Source: Paralvinella palmiformis (taxonomy: Eukaryota > Annelida > Polychaeta > Terebellida > Alvinellidae). From it: a DNA stretch of 64,000 bases. The notes beneath the pieces were generated by a model. The model was not told the origin of the DNA. It made no database searches and was given only the letters and a program-made list of their open reading frames with translations. Made by a program: the position numbers and the translations under genes. The number at the start of each line of letters is the position of its first letter. Within the stretch, counting starts at the first letter, position 1. Location: assembly GCA_025642065.1 (NCBI GenBank), contig JAODUP010001180.1:1-64000 (forward strand), in the 5' to 3' direction. Positions 35,060 to 45,182 of the stretch are shown here, piece by piece.

Positions 35060-36513
35060 AACAGTTTGAGGTCCCTTTATCGGTATGTTGCCTAAGTGTT
35101 CAATCCTTGAGGAATTAAGCAATACTTGTGGCTGATTATGTTACATCGCAAGGTGTTGATGTATTGAAGGTTACTGAAATGTAGCTTGGAACTGACACTA
35201 ATCAGCTCATCATAAACTAATTGGTTCGAGCAGGTTCTGAGTCTAATAATAATCCTCGTAGAAGTGGCAGACGCGATGGCCGTATTAACATACTCTACAA
35301 ATTAGGACTGGTATTTCGGTGAGTAAGTCAGAAATAATGGAGTTGTATACCTATTTTAAAAACGTGGACTGTAAAATAAATATAGGTAAGGTTATGGTAA
35401 AGGTTTCTCTTATATATAGCCTCCATCCTCCTAAATAAAATGGCTTCTGAAATTCATTATTCTTTGATGCATGGTCTAAGTACTTAGATAAACTGGCTAT
35501 TATTCCATATGATGTGTTAATAAATGGTGATTTAAATTAATATGTGGATATCAAGTGTAATATCGAAGCTCGTAGGTTTAGCAGTATATTGGATTCACAC
35601 GGATTGACTCGGCATGTCAATAGTACAACTCACAAAGGAGGCCCCACACTAGATTTAATCTCATAGTAGAAGATCCTTCTGTATTTGACCATTGTCTCAG
35701 TAACACTGAAGGTAAATCTTTCGGCGATCATCTGGCTGTACTGTTCGTTATTATATGGACAAGGCCAATTGCATACGAAGAAAGATCACATACAGAAAAT
35801 ATCGTGACATAAACATGAAATAATTTATTGAGGATCTATTCAACACCTGAGTTAATGTGAAGGATCTATTGATGAGCTGGTAGAAGCCAGTGACAAAGGT
35901 ATTAAAAGAATCATTAATTGCTATGATTCTCTTGTTAAAACATCACTACGTTGAGATCAAAAACTCCTTGGTACTCTGTTAAGCTTAGATTTGCTAAGAA
36001 ACTCAGATAAACGCCGAAAACCTAGCGTCGAACGTCCTTAATGGTGCACTTTGAAATATAAAGGAATCATTGTAAAACATGAATAGATTACAATTCTAGG
36101 AGAGGAAGTGTTTCTACTCTACAAAGTTAGAGGAACGTGGAAATTACCAAAAGAAACTAATGAATCTAAGCGATCCTATCCAAAGGTTTATACCAGTGAG
36201 AATGCTCCGATCTGAGTCGAGTTTAAGTTTGACGATACCAAAACCTATACAGCAATGTACGGAGTCAAATGTTTCCGAGTATCAGATTTCAGGCTGGGGA
36301 ATAAGTTGCCAAACTATATTAAACTGGTAAGGTTCTTAAAACCTACTTATTTAAATTAGCATATTTATAATATGGAAACCAACGTATTTATGTATAAAAT
36401 GTGTTTGTGTTATATACCCATAGAATATATATATATTATGTTTTAAATTAAAGCGCATTAGAGCAATTCAAGTTAAATAAGTTGTTATATAAATTATTAT
36501 TATTATTATTATA
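35060..36513 (+). mobile_element. LINE-B (CR1/L2-like), endonuclease plus C-terminus, RT core deleted
   Basis: With several stops and frameshifts, the plus strand shows a CR1/L2-type apurinic endonuclease domain: DYVTSQGVDVLKVTE and LGTDTNQL (about 35130-35215), RRSGRRDGRI with ILYKLGL (about 35260-35310), LDKLAIIPYDVLINGDLN (about 35490-35540), and RRFSSILDSHGL with HVNSTTHKGG (about 35565-35645). The region then decays, and the reverse transcriptase core (fingers to YxDD) is missing. The C-terminal part (TIPKPIQQC, CFRV, NKLPNYIK, LKTYLFKLAY) runs to about 36360. The 3' end is aaagcgcattagagca, tatataaat and (ATT)n to 36513. Two in-frame stops fall in the endonuclease, so it is dead. The tail identifies it as the likely partner of SINE-2. 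Confidence 0.85.
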
Positions 36514-37618
36514 GTCTAGGTATGACTGGCATCAGAGCTAAGCAAACTACTTACTGGTTCATTCTCAGTGTTTTCACTGACATTTGTCACAATCCTTGCA
36601 CTATTTTATATGTTTCTTTGTATATATCTTAGTTATGAACACTGCAATAAAGCAATGGTTAAGTCATTAGACGGCTAATCCACATTGTATATGTCTGTCT
36701 GTATCTGTTATAATCTAACAGCTGTCCCGTTTTCAGCTGTTACAAAATATGATACATTCCGACTCCCGAAATGTCTGTATTTAACTACTAAAATATGGAA
36801 AACATTAATACAGGTTGAAGTGAGCAATTAAAGTAAATGACACCAAATAACATTAATGTTGTTATGCCATTAAAGCTACTGTCACACTGGCTCACTTTAT
36901 CTATCTAACTATCTACAAATTTAACCATGTTAAGCTTTTCTATCCTACATCAGAGTATTCCACCCACAAATTCCAAGTTTATTCCACATTCTCCTCCATT
37001 TATTCCATCTCTCTCTCTTGACGTTGGTCTCACATTCTGTCATCTTTATCTCTCATTTATCGTAATATGTTGACATAAATTGCGTATTTGGCGTTAATTC
37101 TTCGGTAGTGAGATGCCTCGGACTGTACTCGTGTTTCAGTTAATAAATCCGTTCACTGAGTTGGGTTGATGGAAATGATTATACACGAGGACATCAACTA
37201 CCCGTGGAACGTTTAATGACAAGAAGTCGTCATCTCAGTCATGTGTAATCGACAGGCTCGGAACAAACTGACGTCTATTAATCTTAACATTGTTATTTTG
37301 TTTGGATTAGTTTTCACTGGATATTAAATACAAAGTTTTAGTCTTTATTAATTGATGAATACGAATTCAGCAGTCTTCGCTGATGATAGGTTATATTTTC
37401 AGGGAGGGATGCTGCCTGGAGAAAATATGTCAAAAAGTAGCTTAGATACAAGAGTTCGTCAGCTAATTTGAAATAAATGGGTACCATTAATGAATAAATA
37501 CAACTCACAAATACCTTAACACAAAAAATTGCTATTGTCATACATTTAAATGTTCAAAATATCAATATAATTATTATAGTCAGAATTGTTTATGTACGGG
37601 ACTCCCAGATTTTTAAGG
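36514..37618. other. No supported gene; AT-rich spacer
   Basis: The words ctaagcaaactacttact at 36538 recur at 40033, just before the minisatellite. Nothing else was recognised. The short frame at 37338-37541 has no motif. Confidence 0.4.
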
Positions 37619-37840
37619 CACACACGCATATCCACACGGAATTATACACACACACATACATGCGTTCACATATACAAACAAATAAATATACATACAGACA
37701 GACAGAGACAGATACACACACAGATTGACACAGGCAGACATACACATACCCACACATATTCATGCATACAGACATACATACATATACACAAAAGACACAC
37801 ACAGACAAACAAATATAACCATAGACACACACACACACAC
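37619..37840. repeat. (CA)n/(CAGA)n-rich low-complexity tract
   Basis: Interrupted acac, acag and atac repeats running directly into the LTR-like element at 37841. Open frames on both strands here are repeat translations. Confidence 0.9.
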
Positions 37841-37983
37841 ATTTCGTTCTAGTCCAGTAATAATCCATTGTGCACTATAGCTACTTCGTTTTATTTTAGC
37901 TAAATCACTTCAGTGAGTCCATGCTGAGTTAGTGAACATTCTCTTGTGGTGAACACACTGTAATGTTTGTTAACACGCTGAGG

Positions 37984-37990
37984 GTATATA
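37984..37990 (+). promoter_or_regulatory. TATA-like box of first LTR-like repeat
   Basis: gtatata at the position matching ctatatatag in the second repeat. A polyadenylation-type aataaa follows at 38103-38108. Confidence 0.35.
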
Positions 37991-38580
37991 GAAATCCTGA
38001 CTTTTCACTTAGGTTAGAGAAGAACCTCGACGCCAGACTATTCGGACGTGTACGATATATATGGTTCATATAGGTAGGATTTATTCAGTTATTCGAACCC
38101 AGAATAAAGCTGAGGTCAGCATCTGAGGTGTCGGAATGTTTTATATACAGGTTTCTTTTGGACCACAGAAAATTACTGTTGAATGTAAACTGTGGTGTCA
38201 AAATAGTTTATGATATGTATGTAGCAAGTGACCATTGAACCACACGCACGTGTTGGTTTGTGGTATCAAATGGTATCTCTTTTTTGCGTGCTTCCGCTTT
38301 TTGTACGTAGCTGCATGTAGCGCTTTCCTGTGGGCGTGACATATTTGTCGCGTACGAAAAGCAAATTAGCTGGTTCCCACAGGCTGATGAGTAGACCAGA
38401 CACATGCTTAGGTATACGCACACATCTATTAATATGTGGAGGTATGGAACATTTTATTTTAGATTAATGTATGCATAGTTGTAGTTGTATTTGTATTTAG
38501 ATTTACGGAGGTAGGTTTCGAAGGATGTTTAGATATGTTGATGCTCTGTGCCTGTTGCCTCTTACTATGTACCCTAAAAC

Positions 38581-39145
38581 GCACATTGCCCGTGCCAGAC
38601 ATCTTATCTATTTCCATCCAGATTCCTTATTACACCAATGTAAGAAAGTTATGTCGTTATTACAACATATTTGAGTGTATTAGCTTTGTTATGTATAAGG
38701 TAGAATCTATATTGTTGTCCTCTTACGTGGTCTGGCGAAACGACCTATTAAATCATACAATGCTGCTTGGTGGATTTATACTCCTGGAGTCGTTTGTTAC
38801 TCCGGCAGGCATCTCCATGGGTATTAAGCTGCGGACAGAGTTTTTCCCATATTATGAGTAATTAGATTACACTGATATTGGAAATTTGTTAAATGTATAG
38901 CTATTATAATCCCGACGTGTCATTCGCAGTATCGGAGATCTGCCTGAAATCCGCTGTTCTCGACCATGGGTCAAATAGATCAAGTGGATAAGCGCTTTAA
39001 TTTAGATCCCACCACACCTAACTGCATATACTTAGGGACGCTAAATTAAGCGTGAATGAACGTTCCCTTAGTGATGAACGGAAACCTATGAGGGTTAGCT
39101 GTTAGGTTCGAGTAAATCATAGTATTTACTCAGGTTTGAGACGAT
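38581..39145. other. Segment between the LTR-like repeats
   Basis: About 565 bp with an overlapping open frame (38535-38861, 108 codons) that starts inside the left repeat and shows no retroelement motif. It may be leftover internal sequence of the element or captured DNA. Confidence 0.35.
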
Positions 39146-39290
39146 ATTTCGTTCTAGTCCAGTAATAGTCTATTGTGCGGTATTGCTACTTTGTTTTTAT
39201 TTTAGTTTAATCGCTTTAGTGAGTCCATACTGTGTTAGTGTACATTCTCTTTGTTATGAACAAACTGTAATGTTTGTTAACACGCTGAGG

Positions 39291-39300
39291 CTATATATAG
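39291..39300 (+). promoter_or_regulatory. TATA-like box of second LTR-like repeat
   Basis: ctatatatag, followed by aataaa at 39409-39414 and tggtgtca at 39499. The spacing is as expected for U3, R and U5 followed by a primer-binding site. Confidence 0.4.
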
Positions 39301-39885
39301 GGCTTGAATTTTCACTTAGGTTAGAGAAGAACTTCGACGCCAGACCAGTCGGACGTGTATCGATACATGGTTCATATAGGTAGGATTTATTCAGTTATTC
39401 GAACCCAGAATAAAGCTGAGGTCAGCATCTGAGGTGTCGAAATGTTTTATATACAGGTTTCTTTTGGACCACAGAAAATTACTGTTGAATGTAAACTGTG
39501 GTGTCAAAATAGTTTATGATATGTATGTAGCAGGTCACCATTGAACCACACGCACGTGTTGTTTGTTGCGAGCTGTGGTATCAAATGGTATGTTTTTTAC
39601 GTGCTTCCGCTTTTTGTACGTAGCCTGCATGTAGCCGCTTTCCTGTGGGCGTGACATATTTGTCGCGTACGAAAAGCGAATTAGCTGGTTCCCACAGGCT
39701 GATGAGTAGACCAGACACATGCTTAGGTATACGCACACATTTATCAATATGTGGAGGTATTGAACATTTAATATTTAGATTAATGTATGTATAGTTGTAT
39801 TTAGATTTATGGAGGTAGGTTTCGAAGGATGTTTAGATATGCTTGATGCTCTGTGCCTGTTGCCTCTTTATATGTACCCTAAAAC

Positions 39886-39886
39886 A

Positions 39887-39930
<44 letters not shown>
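39886..39930. repeat. (CA)n microsatellite at right edge of LTR-like pair
   Basis: CA tract starting acacaaacacac right after the repeat end. A CA tract also borders the left edge (to 37840). Confidence 0.95.
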
Positions 39931-39931
<1 letters not shown>

Positions 39932-40052
39932 TTAGTTTAATATATATTTTAATTTATACCTGTCACGAAATAAAAGTTCTATACGTAAATGTCCTCTATC
40001 GTGAGATATGTTATACCCACGCGATTCTGAGGCTTAGCAAACTACTTACTAT

Positions 40053-40508
40053 TCCATCACTCACTCACTCACTCACTCACTCACTCGTTCATTCACTCGT
40101 TCACTCGTTCACTCGTTCATTCACTCGTTCACTCGTTCTCTCGTTCACTCTCTCGTTCACTCACTCACTCTCTCGTTCACTCACTCTCTCGTTCACTCTC
40201 TCGTTCACTCACTCACTCTCTCGTTCACTCACTCTCTCGTTCACTCACTCTCTCGTTCACTCTCTCGTTCACTCACTATCTCGTTCACTCTCTCGTTCAC
40301 TCTCTCATTCACTCTCTCATTCACTCTCTCATTCACTCACTCATTCACTCACTCATTCACTCACTCATTCACTCACTCATTCACTCACTCATTCACTCTC
40401 TCATTCACTCACTCATTCACTCACTCATTCACTCACTCACTCTCACTCACTCTCTCATTCACTCACTCACTCTCTCATTCACTCACTCTCTCTCTCTCTC
40501 ACTCACGC
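40053..40508. repeat. CACT/CGTT/CTCT minisatellite, about 450 bp
   Basis: Built from tetranucleotides cact, cgtt, catt and ctct in 8-bp and 12-bp higher-order units (tcactcac, tcgttcac, tcattcac). Different units dominate left and right halves. There are no fixed-length spacers, so it is not a CRISPR array. Confidence 0.95.
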
Positions 40509-40816
40509 AATCACTAAATTTACTTTTGTAGATTCATACAAATGATGCATTAAACATAGCACATTTAGTATTTTCAACTGATTTAACTAATGTCTTTAGG
40601 AGAGGAAGTTACTCATAGATGACTGAAACAACGTTAAATGTGATATGTAGTGGCAAGAATAATATCTGACAGAAGAGATGAAAAGAAAATGAAGAAGTCT
40701 AAACTTTTATCATTTAGTAGTAAAACAAATAGAAAAAGTTCTAACAAAAATGAATGTATTTCAACTGCTGACTAGAAAGCTGCCAGATGTATGTATAATG
40801 GATACACTTACATGTC

Positions 40817-40832
40817 TGTGTGTGTGTTTGAG

Positions 40833-40865
<33 letters not shown>
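40817..40865. repeat. (TG)n microsatellite
   Basis: TG tract with a few interruptions, source of an HTHTHT false frame on the minus strand. Confidence 0.95.
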
Positions 40866-40870
<5 letters not shown>

Positions 40871-41326
40871 TGCGTGGTAAGAGAGAAACAGATAATATGG
40901 AGCCGGGTCTGAAATTCTGGTCGGATTCGGAATGGATATAAATATTTCAAACAAGTGTCTTGACTTTGAAAATTAACAGATTTCTTATTTTTAATGGGGA
41001 TGATATACCTTTGAATATTGATAATCAATAGACCGTGCAATGTTAGAAGTATATGTATCATAAATAGCTTTATTTAGTGTTATTATGAACCAGATAATGC
41101 CAATTATATTAATGTACATTTGGTGTGTAGTAGTTAACGAAATTGTACATACACTTATGATAGTTTCACTGAATATCATACTCCTAGCAGCAGTTATATT
41201 CTGTCTTCACCGGGTTAGAGTTGTGTTTTAAAAACACTGCAACTATGTTGACAAAGATACTATAATATGTGTTTTATAAACGCCTTTATCCGGGATAGTC
41301 TAATCCACTTATTCCTGAAACATATA

Positions 41327-41329
41327 ATG

Positions 41330-41380
<51 letters not shown>

Positions 41381-42130
41381 TATATTTAATAAAGCACCCT
41401 TATTAGCAGGAGCCATTCAAGGGCGCTGTACAAATAATATGTAATATAATAATACCCCAAATAATATGTCTGTAAAAACCACATAAGAGATTTAAAAGTT
41501 CCATCATTTATAGATTTATGGGTTATTAATACAATATTGAAATGGGGCGCCACTGTGGTCTAACGGTAGCGTGTTGGATCCCAGATCACTGCCACCCGTG
41601 TTCGGATCTGGGCGTGGGCATATCTGAAGGATGTTTCATCTTTGACTTCGATTTATTACCTTTGGAGATCGCTCGGCCCATTTAGCTTACCGTGTGCCCC
41701 AAAGCGGTCGTAAAACATCAATCATCATCATCGTAATTTAGAAATGAGTACACTGTCTAACGGGTAGTCAATGTAGTTTTTGAAGAATTACGGTGGTATT
41801 ATCGTATTTTCGAGTTTTTGTTACAACATGAGCTGTACTATTCTGAATTCGCTGAAGACGATTGATGTTATAATAAGATATGCCATATAATAGGCGATAC
41901 GAGATGTAATAAAGGCATGAACTACAATTACAAGTGTTTCTTGTAATAAGAATGCTTTTAAACAGTGGATGTTCGTAGGATAGTAGTAAGCAGCTCGGCA
42001 TATTGATGCACTCATCTGTAATGCTGGTGTCTTTAGTGATTTAACATAATGTGTTAATGGCAAACATATAATATTTCTTTTATTATCATTAATTCTTAGA
42101 AGATTTTGAGTCATCCAGATGGATATTTAA
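41327..42130 (-). mobile_element. LINE-A, 5'-truncated, interrupted by SINE-1
   Basis: Minus strand from about 42130. The downstream RT part (MTQNLLRINDNKRNI at the start, TPALQMSAS, then frames with SRIAYY and NINRLQRIQNS) corresponds to about 53005-53430 of the long copy. A decayed C-terminus, the gggcgc 3' end and an (AAT)n tail at 41327-41380 follow. SINE-1 lies inside at 41544-41733. It is inserted in N segment d. The paralogous interval at 56.0 kb lacks this LINE and instead holds a MITE. Confidence 0.85.
41544..41733 (+). mobile_element. SINE-1, copy 1 (tRNA-derived, ATC tail)
   Basis: The head has ggggcgccactgtgg, an A-box-like tggtctaacggtagcg and a B-box-like gttcggatctg. The body includes tctgaaggatgtttcatctt and gctcggcccatttagc. 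The end is gtaaaacatcaatcatcatc. It lies inside the LINE-A copy, so it is younger than that insertion. A short gaaatg on both sides may be a target-site duplication. Confidence 0.85.
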
Positions 42131-42199
42131 CATATTTCTAACTGGATCTAATTACTTTTATTTATATATTTTACACAAACAATGGAGCTATAGCTAAGG

Positions 42200-42460
42200 A
42201 ATGTGATATCGTTCATATGAACTCGTTCTCAAAATGGGAGGTATAGCTCAAGTTCGAATTGATTCTTGGGATATCTTTCAGATATTCTACTTTTCCTAAG
42301 CATTTAATTTAAGATTTTTGGTTTTGTTCGTAGTCACAATATTGACCTGTAATGGGTTTTTTCTTGCCTTCCTTCCTGTTACCCTGAATACCAATGTGCT
42401 ACAAGAATAAGTACGATTCCTAAACAAAAGTAGATGGCACATTATTTTATATATGCATAA
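42200..42460 (-). pseudogene. Membrane-segment exon, paralogue 2
   Basis: On the minus strand the hydrophobic segment is intact and in frame (AIYFCLGIVLILVAHWYSG at about 42450-42395), then a TAA and an internal deletion destroy the rest. Comparison with the other two copies shows the frame that was once used. This copy best preserves the helix, the 56-kb copy best preserves what follows. Confidence 0.4.
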
Positions 42461-42711
42461 TTATCAATATCCCATTAGCTTTAAGCTGGTATAGTTCAGC
42501 AGATTAAAAGTAACCCGTGTTTATTAAAATATCAAATACTAATACATTAAGATGAGGTCAGCTATGGGGATTTGTCAGTTAAATCACTCATGATTTCGTA
42601 TTGGTTTGTTAGCAGTAATGACAAGTAAACTGCAGCATATATTTAAAAACAAAAACGCTTTTCCACTTTACTTTAACCTGGCAATTCGTACTTTCATACT
42701 TTCTATTCAAG

Positions 42712-42964
42712 TGCGGAAAGTGCTTTGCTGTTTTGGTCCATGGCTGGAGTGATGTTGAGTCAGATGTTTTTCCTATTCCACAACACTTACATCATCAACC
42801 CTGAAAATGTGTTCTACAAGACAATTATGTCAGATGCTGGCCTGATTTCGGCCAATCTAAAGCCTCTATGCCTTCATTACATTCGTCGCCATTATCCGCG
42901 TCTTCGTGACTTGTATCCCGATGTGTGGCGGTACACAAGGATCCATCAGAAGGCAGCCAAGTAG
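42712..42964 (+). CDS. Putative C-terminal exon, unknown protein
   Basis: A pyrimidine-rich run ends in ttctattcaag at 42711. An open frame then runs 83 codons to a TAG at 42962-42964. Composition is clearly protein-like and GC is higher than the surroundings. It holds a hydrophobic helix (LLFWSMAGVMLSQMFFLF), then NTYIINPENVFYK, then a basic, aromatic end with CLHYIRRHYPRLRDLYPD and WRYTRIHQ. The frame extends a little upstream of the splice-like site (to 42677). The 31.6-kb paralogue is broken (premature stops) and none was found at 57.8 kb, so this is the only open copy here. A last exon of a membrane or secreted-pathway protein is likely. Family not recognised. Confidence 0.4.
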
Positions 42965-43450
42965 CCCACGTCAGATTTTAGATCCAATCAATCAGGTTAG
43001 GTACATCTTCATATCACATCACTGAGTCACCCAAAAGGTATTATCAAGACCATGGAGATGATCGTGGTCATTAACAGTGTCTACCCTCTCAGCTAGTTGT
43101 TGTTCAACTGTTATGAGGCGTACGCTGCCAATCGTAAATTTGGTACTTAATTCTGACATTATTCTTACATTCAACAATGTCAACATTATAGCTGTTATTG
43201 ATGAATACATAAAGTCATTCGGAGTAAAACGAGATATCGAGTGTAAGACTAAGATATTACTGAAATCTTATGGTGAAAAAACAGCCGTTTATGTCGTCAA
43301 ATATATTGACTAATGTACCGAGGTCGATGGATGTTGTCATCTTCATCTGAGGGATAATGATCGAAAAATTGGACTTATTTCGTCATGAGATTAGTAAGTG
43401 GCGATACCACTTGTAATACTAGATGAACAGATAACAGGATGTTGATGTCA

Positions 43451-43899
43451 TGTTGTTGGCGAATATAAATGTTTGCCATAATAATTCTTTTTTGTATGGT
43501 ATTTACCCACTTCGTCAACCTATATAGTTATATGCAAAGTAAATAGTTATGTATTTAGAAACATAAGACAAATGGGTGCTTCTTAATAATCACCATTGAC
43601 TAATATTATACCCTAAAATTAAATACATGTACATGCACAAATAGCTATAAATAAAACTATTTTCTTTAAAATGCTGGTTAGGTTTATCTTGATGCTACAA
43701 AGATATAGCATTTTAACCAGAAAAACAGAGTAATGACATCATTATTCTCATTGAAAGAATTGAAATCACATTTACCTGTCATGAATCAACCTTCTCACGT
43801 TCTCAAGTAATAATTTGGTTGAGAGATTTAAAATTTCATCTTTAGTCCACGAATAATTTTCATTTTGTTTTTCTCTCTTCAATCTACTCAGTTTTGCAG
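43451..43899. other. Spacer, nothing recognised
   Basis: AT-rich sequence ending in the pyrimidine tract before the exon-like segment at 43900. Confidence 0.4.
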
Positions 43900-44011
43900 T
43901 TTTTCCGTTTGCTTCTTTTCATCATCCAGCTGAACCAGCTGCAGATTTATCTTTTATTCGTGGTCTCTATAGATTTTGGTCTAATGGATTTCCTTTGGTT
44001 ACTGAGGACAG
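43900..44011 (+). CDS. Putative internal exon, unknown protein
   Basis: A strong acceptor-like context (ttttctctcttc with actcagttttgcag up to 43899) and a donor-like acag|gtaatt at 44011/44012 bracket 112 bp. Two frames are open across it. The second (FPFASFHHPAEPAA and then RGLYRFWSNGFP) has the more protein-like composition, while the first gives only a hydrophobic string. No paralogue was found in the other N copies. It could be an internal exon of a gene extending beyond what I can recognise, or a chance splice-like pair. Confidence 0.3.
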
Positions 44012-44389
44012 GTAATTTCTTAGTCAAAGGATATTTTGTATTTTACCTACCACCCATAGATGTGATAAACAGGATTAAGCTCATCAACATTATCCTCATG
44101 ATCATATAACTATGCCACGAATGTAACAACTAATATTTGGAATCTTTACTTGTTGTAGAGCTTTAAATGAGAGCCATTTAGTCACAATGAGAATGTTCGA
44201 TGTTCATGGCGAGATTTCATGTGTCATTAATTCAGATTAATTGATAAAGAAAAAAAACGATGTTACAAGAAATCTAGAACAAGACATATATATCTGAAGG
44301 ACGACGAAGAAAGTGCTTATGGATTTAAATGTCATGCTAAACCTGTTACCTGTATCCTATTAATTATAAATGACGATATTGATCTTACA
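44012..44389. other. Spacer, nothing recognised
   Basis: No frame, repeat or motif of note. Confidence 0.4.
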
Positions 44390-44744
44390 GGTGCCGTCAG
44401 AAATTCAATACGTTATTTAACCTGATGTAAACAGGTGTAAACAGATACGTTATCTAACCTGATGTAAACAGATGGTGAACTAAAGTGAGCTTGACTGGTA
44501 TACCAAAATGGGGCTTAATATTTGTTGAGAGATATTTTAATATAATGAAACATATATGTACTTAAGTATAATTATATCGTGATATAACAATATATATTAA
44601 AACTGTTCGACATACTATACCATATTGGAATATACACAACAGATTATGATCCACAAACTGTAAACTATTAAAACATAATACAAAATGAATGTTATATTCT
44701 ACAATTGCTTACTGTTAGTATATTACATACTAACTTTGAATTAA

Positions 44745-44783
<39 letters not shown>
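44745..44783. repeat. (TA)n microsatellite
   Basis: Pure TA. The paralogous tract at 59698-59750 is longer and is followed by CA-rich sequence. Confidence 0.95.
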
Positions 44784-44784
<1 letters not shown>

Positions 44785-45182
44785 TTGTTCATTATATATT
44801 AGTAAAACAAAGTAATCTGTATTAATATCTATTTTAATAGGCAAAATATATTTAGTACTGAAGTGATACCAAATGCTGTTATAACTGTACTGGGACATTA
44901 TCAATCCAGTAATTACACGTAATAGGACTGTTATATGACTGATATTTTGATATTTTCGTGCCCAGTATATAACATTAACGGTCACTTAACATCTCGTTGA
45001 TGTTGGTATATCCTGAGCCAGTAGTAAGTAGTTGTGTAAAATGTTATTAGCCCAGGATCGGCCACTGGGATGATGTCAATCAGACAGGTGTTTCCACGTT
45101 ATATTGAAGGTAAACCGTAATACCCATATCACAAATAATGTATTTAATAATTTGCTGTGTTTTAATAACTGGTGGTAAATAT

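Larger units (their letters stand above)
37841..39885 (+). mobile_element. LTR-retroelement-like pair of 740-bp direct repeats
   Basis: 37841-38580 and 39146-39885 are closely similar direct repeats, both starting atttcgttctagtccagtaa and ending accctaaaac. Each has a TATA-like box, then aataaag about 110-120 bp later, then tggtgtcaaaatag. The last resembles a primer-binding site and lies inside, not outside, the duplicated part. So each repeat looks like an LTR plus leader, and the pair looks like two defective elements, or a recombined tandem, not a simple two-LTR provirus-like copy. No gag, protease, RT or integrase frame was found. Direction is inferred from the order TATA, polyadenylation signal, primer site. 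Confidence 0.5.
42165..43450 (+). repeat. N block, segments d (part) and e, second copy
   Basis: 42165-42460 matches 30921-31250 and 56390-56690. 42460-43450 matches 31270-32290 and begins as 57590-57770 does (kinship seen in atcaaatactaa, ttaagatgagg and cgtattggtt). Together with 41190-41330 it was one block split by LINE-A. Between 43020 and 43320 overlapping frames on both strands are open in this copy but not in the 32-kb copy. Confidence 0.75.

Noticed and set aside
37841..38580. Possible complete retroviral-like element
   Set aside because: No coding domains and an abnormal duplicated leader, so only an LTR-like label is justified.
38535..38861. 108-codon frame starting in the LTR-like repeat
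   Set aside because: No gag, protease or polymerase motif, the second LTR-like copy does not continue it, and composition is not persuasive.
40053..40508. CRISPR-like alternation of short units
   Set aside because: Units are 4-12 bp with no unique spacers, in eukaryotic DNA. It is a minisatellite.
43019..43313. Overlapping frames on both strands (63 and 78 codons) after the 42.7-kb exon
   Set aside because: The paralogous 32-kb sequence aligns at DNA level but keeps neither frame.
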